Assembly: GCF_025370935.1 (NCBI RefSeq)
Contig: NC_133473.1
Location: 2,850,728-2,914,727 of the forward strand
DNA: 64,000 bases
Direction of reading: 5' to 3'
Origin: Choristoneura fumiferana
Taxonomy: Eukaryota; Arthropoda; Insecta; Lepidoptera; Tortricidae
This document shows, one piece after another, positions 29,481 to 64,000 of this stretch. Position numbers and translations under genes: made by a program. The notes under the pieces are model-generated. The model was not told the DNA's origin. It made no database searches and saw nothing but the letters and a program-made list of their open reading frames with translations. Position 1 is the first letter of the stretch. Every line of letters starts with the position of its first letter.

Positions 29481-29985
29481 GCCGAGAATTCCATAATCTT
29501 GCATAGCTATTATACATGGGTGTTTTAAATTTTAGGTCCCAAATATGTTTGGAAGTAAAGTAAATACCCATTATGCGTCTAAGATTCTTACCGCAGCGAA
29601 CAAAAGAGCTGATAATCTTGAAACGGCTAAACCGATTTTGATAAAACATGTTAGTTTTTAGATAAGCTCCTCACTGAAAATCAGCGCCACGGCTTGCCGT
29701 GGCATTATGCTGAGTGGGGACCTGTTTAGCGTCATGTATGCCTTTATCTGTTCTATGTTTGTTCCTATGTTTGTTTTATGGCGTTAAATAAATGTATTTT
29801 CTTTCTTTCTTTCTTTCTTTCTATGTTTAAAAACCATTGCTAGAAAACCTGCTTTCAAATAAAAAAAACCGCATTCAAATCGGTCCACCCGTTTAAGAGC
29901 TACAGTGCCACAGACAGACACACAGAAACACATAGCGGCCAAACTTATAACACCCCTCTCTTTTTGCGTTGGGGGTTAAAAATTG
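29460..29985 (-). repeat. Flank of the dispersed element that hosts the minisatellite
   Basis: Reverse complement of 10435-10760, ending cccctctttttgcgttgggg. A separate retroelement (about 29668-29822, ending in a (ttct)n tail) is inserted in it. Confidence 0.7.
29668..29822 (+). mobile_element. Nested retroelement with (TTCT)n tail
   Basis: ctgaaaatcagcgccacggc, cattatgctgagtgggg and taaatgtattttctttcttt blocks match 41118-41292. Confidence 0.65.
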
Positions 29986-30066
29986 TTCCGCTCTTCCTCG
30001 TGAGTCAAAATGATAATAATAAACAAAAACGCTTCAGCATTAAATAAAATCCACTGTTCCCGTATC

Positions 30067-60987
<30,921 letters not shown>

Positions 60988-61240
60988 TTTGCACTAACAA
61001 AGTTTTACTGCGATTCAAAACTACAACACTATTTTTATTTGTTCACAAATTTATTTTTAAATTACTGGCAGCTAAGAATAAAAAGACGTGTTTTTGTTTT
61101 TAAAGTTGGTTCTTGTTTAAATTTGGAACGCACGATGGAAAACTAAAAATTTAAAATCGCGTGATTTTATCACAGTTCGTTTTACCGCGCGGTTAGTCTT
61201 TGACTGGCGTCTCGTGGGTCGAGAACGATTATAGTTTGAT
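60988..61240 (-). promoter_or_regulatory. 5' flank of the CD36-family gene
   Basis: The sequence upstream of the start codon (60987) on minus. The ATG context is gtgcaaaATGA. I see no TATA box at a convincing distance. 61240-61984 is intergenic and otherwise unremarkable. Confidence 0.3.
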
Positions 61241-61984
61241 TGCAACTTAGCAGGTTGCCATTTTCCTTGTTTTTTTTTTACTACTCATAGGCATTGATAT
61301 TGACACAGCAGGTATCTTGCGAGTGTGCAATTAACGTGACAACAGTTCAAAGTTTTTTCTTTTCAGAAAATTTATTTCCATTGTCATTTCAATGCCATCA
61401 TTGAAACACAGGATGGTTCGTTTGGTTTTAGTGACTGTCAGTTTTAGAAATAGTATCTTCCGTTATTTTTTTTGCAAAATCCAATAATTTCTTTTTGTTT
61501 TACGTTTTGTGCTATAAGTATTTTCATTTTCCATACAAGTTTTATTATATTCTATTTCAATAGAGGCAGGTACTATGAAGGAATAAACATTTTTAAGTCA
61601 ATAATGAAAATAATGTGTATTTAGAGTCGTACTGTTGGAATCATCAACTGAACTAGAACTTTGTCACAATGTTTGTATCTGTACAAGGTGCTATAAACTG
61701 AAAACCTCAGACACCCTAAGTGTGTTTTTTATTATTTTAAGTTAGTTTAATGCATTCACTTAAAAATATCTTGATTATTAAAATAAAATATTGATGTTTT
61801 GCTTATATTTCATTTTTACTACTACAATCGTAATTTTTACTTGTCAGTTGCGCTTCACCGTTTTTTGAAAAAGAAAAATCCTAACGGAAAAACTGCTAGT
61901 ATTAAATTACCTCAATTGTAGGCAATAAAATAAAATAAAATAAATAATATAAAATAAACCTCGCTAAGTCATTTAATTGCGTGT

Positions 61985-62142
61985 GTTGCATTTGTAAACT
62001 ATAAGACCGGGTATACCTAAAGGGGACTTAAAAATAAACCGCAACTTGGTGTTGCAGGTGTCTATGGGCGATGGTGATCTCTTATCATCAGGAGACCCAC
62101 TTGCTCGTTTGCCATCCAGTTGATTAAAAAAAAAAATAAGGT
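61985..62142 (+). mobile_element. LINE 3' end with poly(A), plus
   Basis: ggtgttgcaggtgtctatgg, atcaggagacccacttgctc and an 11-A tail. Reverse of 4660-4935. Confidence 0.65.
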
Positions 62143-62440
62143 AGAGGCGATTTAGCGACCACATGCATTGATTTGGAAATTCTACCTTATTCTTTTAGTA
62201 ATAAGTTACAATATTCATTGTAATTATTGAAAAAACATCCTTTGTCATGTATGTATTCGATAACTGCTTTTGATTCTGTGATAGTATATTCCTTATAAAG
62301 GGTTAAAGCATAGAGTAAATGATCATCTTCTCGATTCTAAATGAACTACCTTCAAGTTTTCAGTTATTCAATCAATACCTTGTATGTGCGTTTTTTGGAA
62401 TTTGTTTTTACTATTATATTTGCTGCCAAATCCATACTAA

Positions 62441-62640
62441 TATTATAAATACGAAAGTGTGTGTTTATGTGTTTGTATACTAATATTATAAATGCGAAAA
62501 TATGTGTGTTAATGTGTTTGTATGTAAGTCCGTCTTTCACGTCAAAACGGAGCGACGGATCGACGTGATTATTGGCATAGAGATAGTTTATGGGCCAGAG
62601 AGTGACATAGGTTACTTTTTATCCCAGAAAAATCCACAGT
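62441..62640 (+). repeat. Dispersed repeat starting actaatattataaa, with doubled start
   Basis: actaatattataaatacgaa and actaatattataaatgcgaa occur 40 bp apart, then a cggagcgacggatcgacgtg block. 62640-63389 has nothing I can name. Confidence 0.55.
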
Positions 62641-63389
62641 ACCCGAGGGAACAGTGCGCGAAAACCAAATTCCACGCGGGCGAATTCACTCATAAATGGG
62701 ACGTACGGAAAAAAGTGTGTGTGTATATCAACTCCGACGCGCTACTGGAACTTATTCATCAAGTACCTAGGTACTATTAATATGCTAAGCAAAGGATAAA
62801 GAAACGCATCTTTTATAATATTGCAAGTGCCCGCATGATTTTAAAATGAAAGGTGGCGCAGAGAAATAATAATGCTTGTATTAATTTCACTCTTCATAAA
62901 ACGTCCGTACTAGGGGCTAGCTTTATATGAGAATAATTTTAAAGAGTAAACTCCAAACGTAGTAGGGCGCGTCACGGATATAATCGGGTAAGATAAGTCC
63001 GCAATGACATAGAAAAACTAACGCAAACAAAAACCCTAAGAACTTGTAACTTAGTGCCAAAAAAGCTGCCACTTATGCCGTCAAATATAAACAAAAAATA
63101 TTTTAAACTCTTTTTTTCTTCGTTTTTACAGGTATCACTAGATTTGAATTTTGCTTTCAGAACGCGATTTTTCCACTGTACGCTAAATTATTTACTAACC
63201 GAGCCGTGTCAGAGTATAACCACCGACTGTCACGCTACGCCACGGATAATTAGACACGAAGTAAGCCATACACACATACATAATTCCGCTGGGGAATCGT
63301 CACAAAGATCAATGTTATGACCAATATTAACTTAAGTGAATTAGGAATACTTAATGAAACGGCTTAAAACTATTTTAATCCCGCTAATC

Positions 63390-63798
63390 CAGGGTTTCTC
63401 AAACTTATGACTCCACGTACCCCTGTTATAGTTTCTAGACGACAGCGAACCCCCCCCCCCCCAAAGATAGTAATAAAATTGGCTGTTGGAGAAACTAAGT
63501 TTATTTATATTTCAATTGTCATCATAATATAAATGTATATTATTTATTTCAATAAAGTAACAAGTATAGGTAAGAATCATCTTGCCGACGAAAATACAAA
63601 CTGAAACAAACAACAACAAATAACAAACAAATAAGTAACAAATTTGGAGTTGAAATAAAAAATACAAAAAGACTCCAAAAACCAATCTTTATCATCTTGC
63701 CAGTCTTGCAGTCACCATCAAGTAAACCTTGTTGCGAACTCCCTACCGTCGAATAGCGAACCCCTAGGGGTTCGCGTACCCAACTTTGAGAAACCCTG
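63390..63798. mobile_element. hAT-type MITE
   Basis: Ends cagggtttctcaaactt and aactttgagaaaccctg, typical of hAT elements. An 8-bp near-duplication (cgctaatc / cgttatcc) flanks it. 409 bp, with a 14-C run near 63450. Confidence 0.75.
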
Positions 63799-64000
63799 CG
63801 TTATCCTACTAATATTGTAGAATAGAATCGAATATTTATTATATCAGACAACAATGATTCATTACAATTGGTTAATAAAAAGATTTCCAAAAAAAACATG
63901 TTAGTTAATTTAAAAAAAATACACATTACAACATTAAAATTACTTAAATATTATTATCATCATATACGATTATCAAAAATTGCAATAAAAATAAAAACAA

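Noticed and set aside
63054..63320. 88-residue plus ORF
   Set aside because: AT-rich intergenic sequence with no conserved motif, codon pattern or splice context.

Overview
This is insect nuclear DNA, almost certainly from a moth or butterfly. It holds two conserved multi-exon animal genes with GT-AG introns, in a background packed with repeats typical of Lepidoptera: tRNA-derived SINEs, Jockey/CR1- and RTE-like LINE 3' ends, short fold-back DNA elements and the 'cggaaccc' dispersed family. There are no prokaryotic operons, rRNA genes, tRNA genes or CRISPR arrays. One 100-N gap sits at 50197-50296. The sequence flanking it is duplicated, and some exons carry clustered small indels, so this looks like an imperfectly polished long-read assembly.

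Region 1 (1-14.3 kb, + strand): the 3' two thirds of PWP2, a WD-repeat ribosome-biogenesis protein of the small-subunit processome, in 12 exons from 75 to the stop at 14292. Its 5' exons lie outside the window. The introns hold many MITEs and retroelement tails. One intron contains four decayed tandem copies of the preceding exon.

Region 2 (about 14.9-25.9 kb): an island unlike the rest of the window. In order it has short ~75-bp repeats, a higher-order tandem array (~865-bp period made of three ~280-bp monomers), and a frameshifted minus-strand ORF with a nucleotidyltransferase-like motif. A BEL/Pao retrotransposon fragment follows, itself split by a LINE and bracketed by a 57-bp direct repeat. 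Next come a small two-exon minus-strand gene with a truncated duplicate beside it, a 246-bp tandem array, a C2H2 zinc-finger ORF resembling the N-terminus of Polinton/DNA-virus-like polymerases, and more short repeats. I read it as a candidate virus-like or large mobile-element insertion; this is inference.

Region 3 (25.9-30 kb): dispersed repeats, a solo LTR whose U3 carries perfect heat-shock elements upstream of a TATA box, and an 11-copy 127-bp minisatellite inside a dispersed repeat.

Region 4 (30.07-60.99 kb, minus strand): a complete CD36-family (scavenger receptor class B) gene of 10 exons. The joined coding length is 1557 nt (518 aa), with two terminal membrane segments and six N-glycosylation sequons. 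Its introns carry most of the remaining elements: a 1.5-kb TIR element full of TATTACCG motifs, a LINE 3' UTR with a series of covarying hairpins, several near-perfect palindromes, and the assembly gap.

Region 5 (61-64 kb): the 5' flank of the CD36-family gene and intergenic repeats, including a hAT-type MITE.
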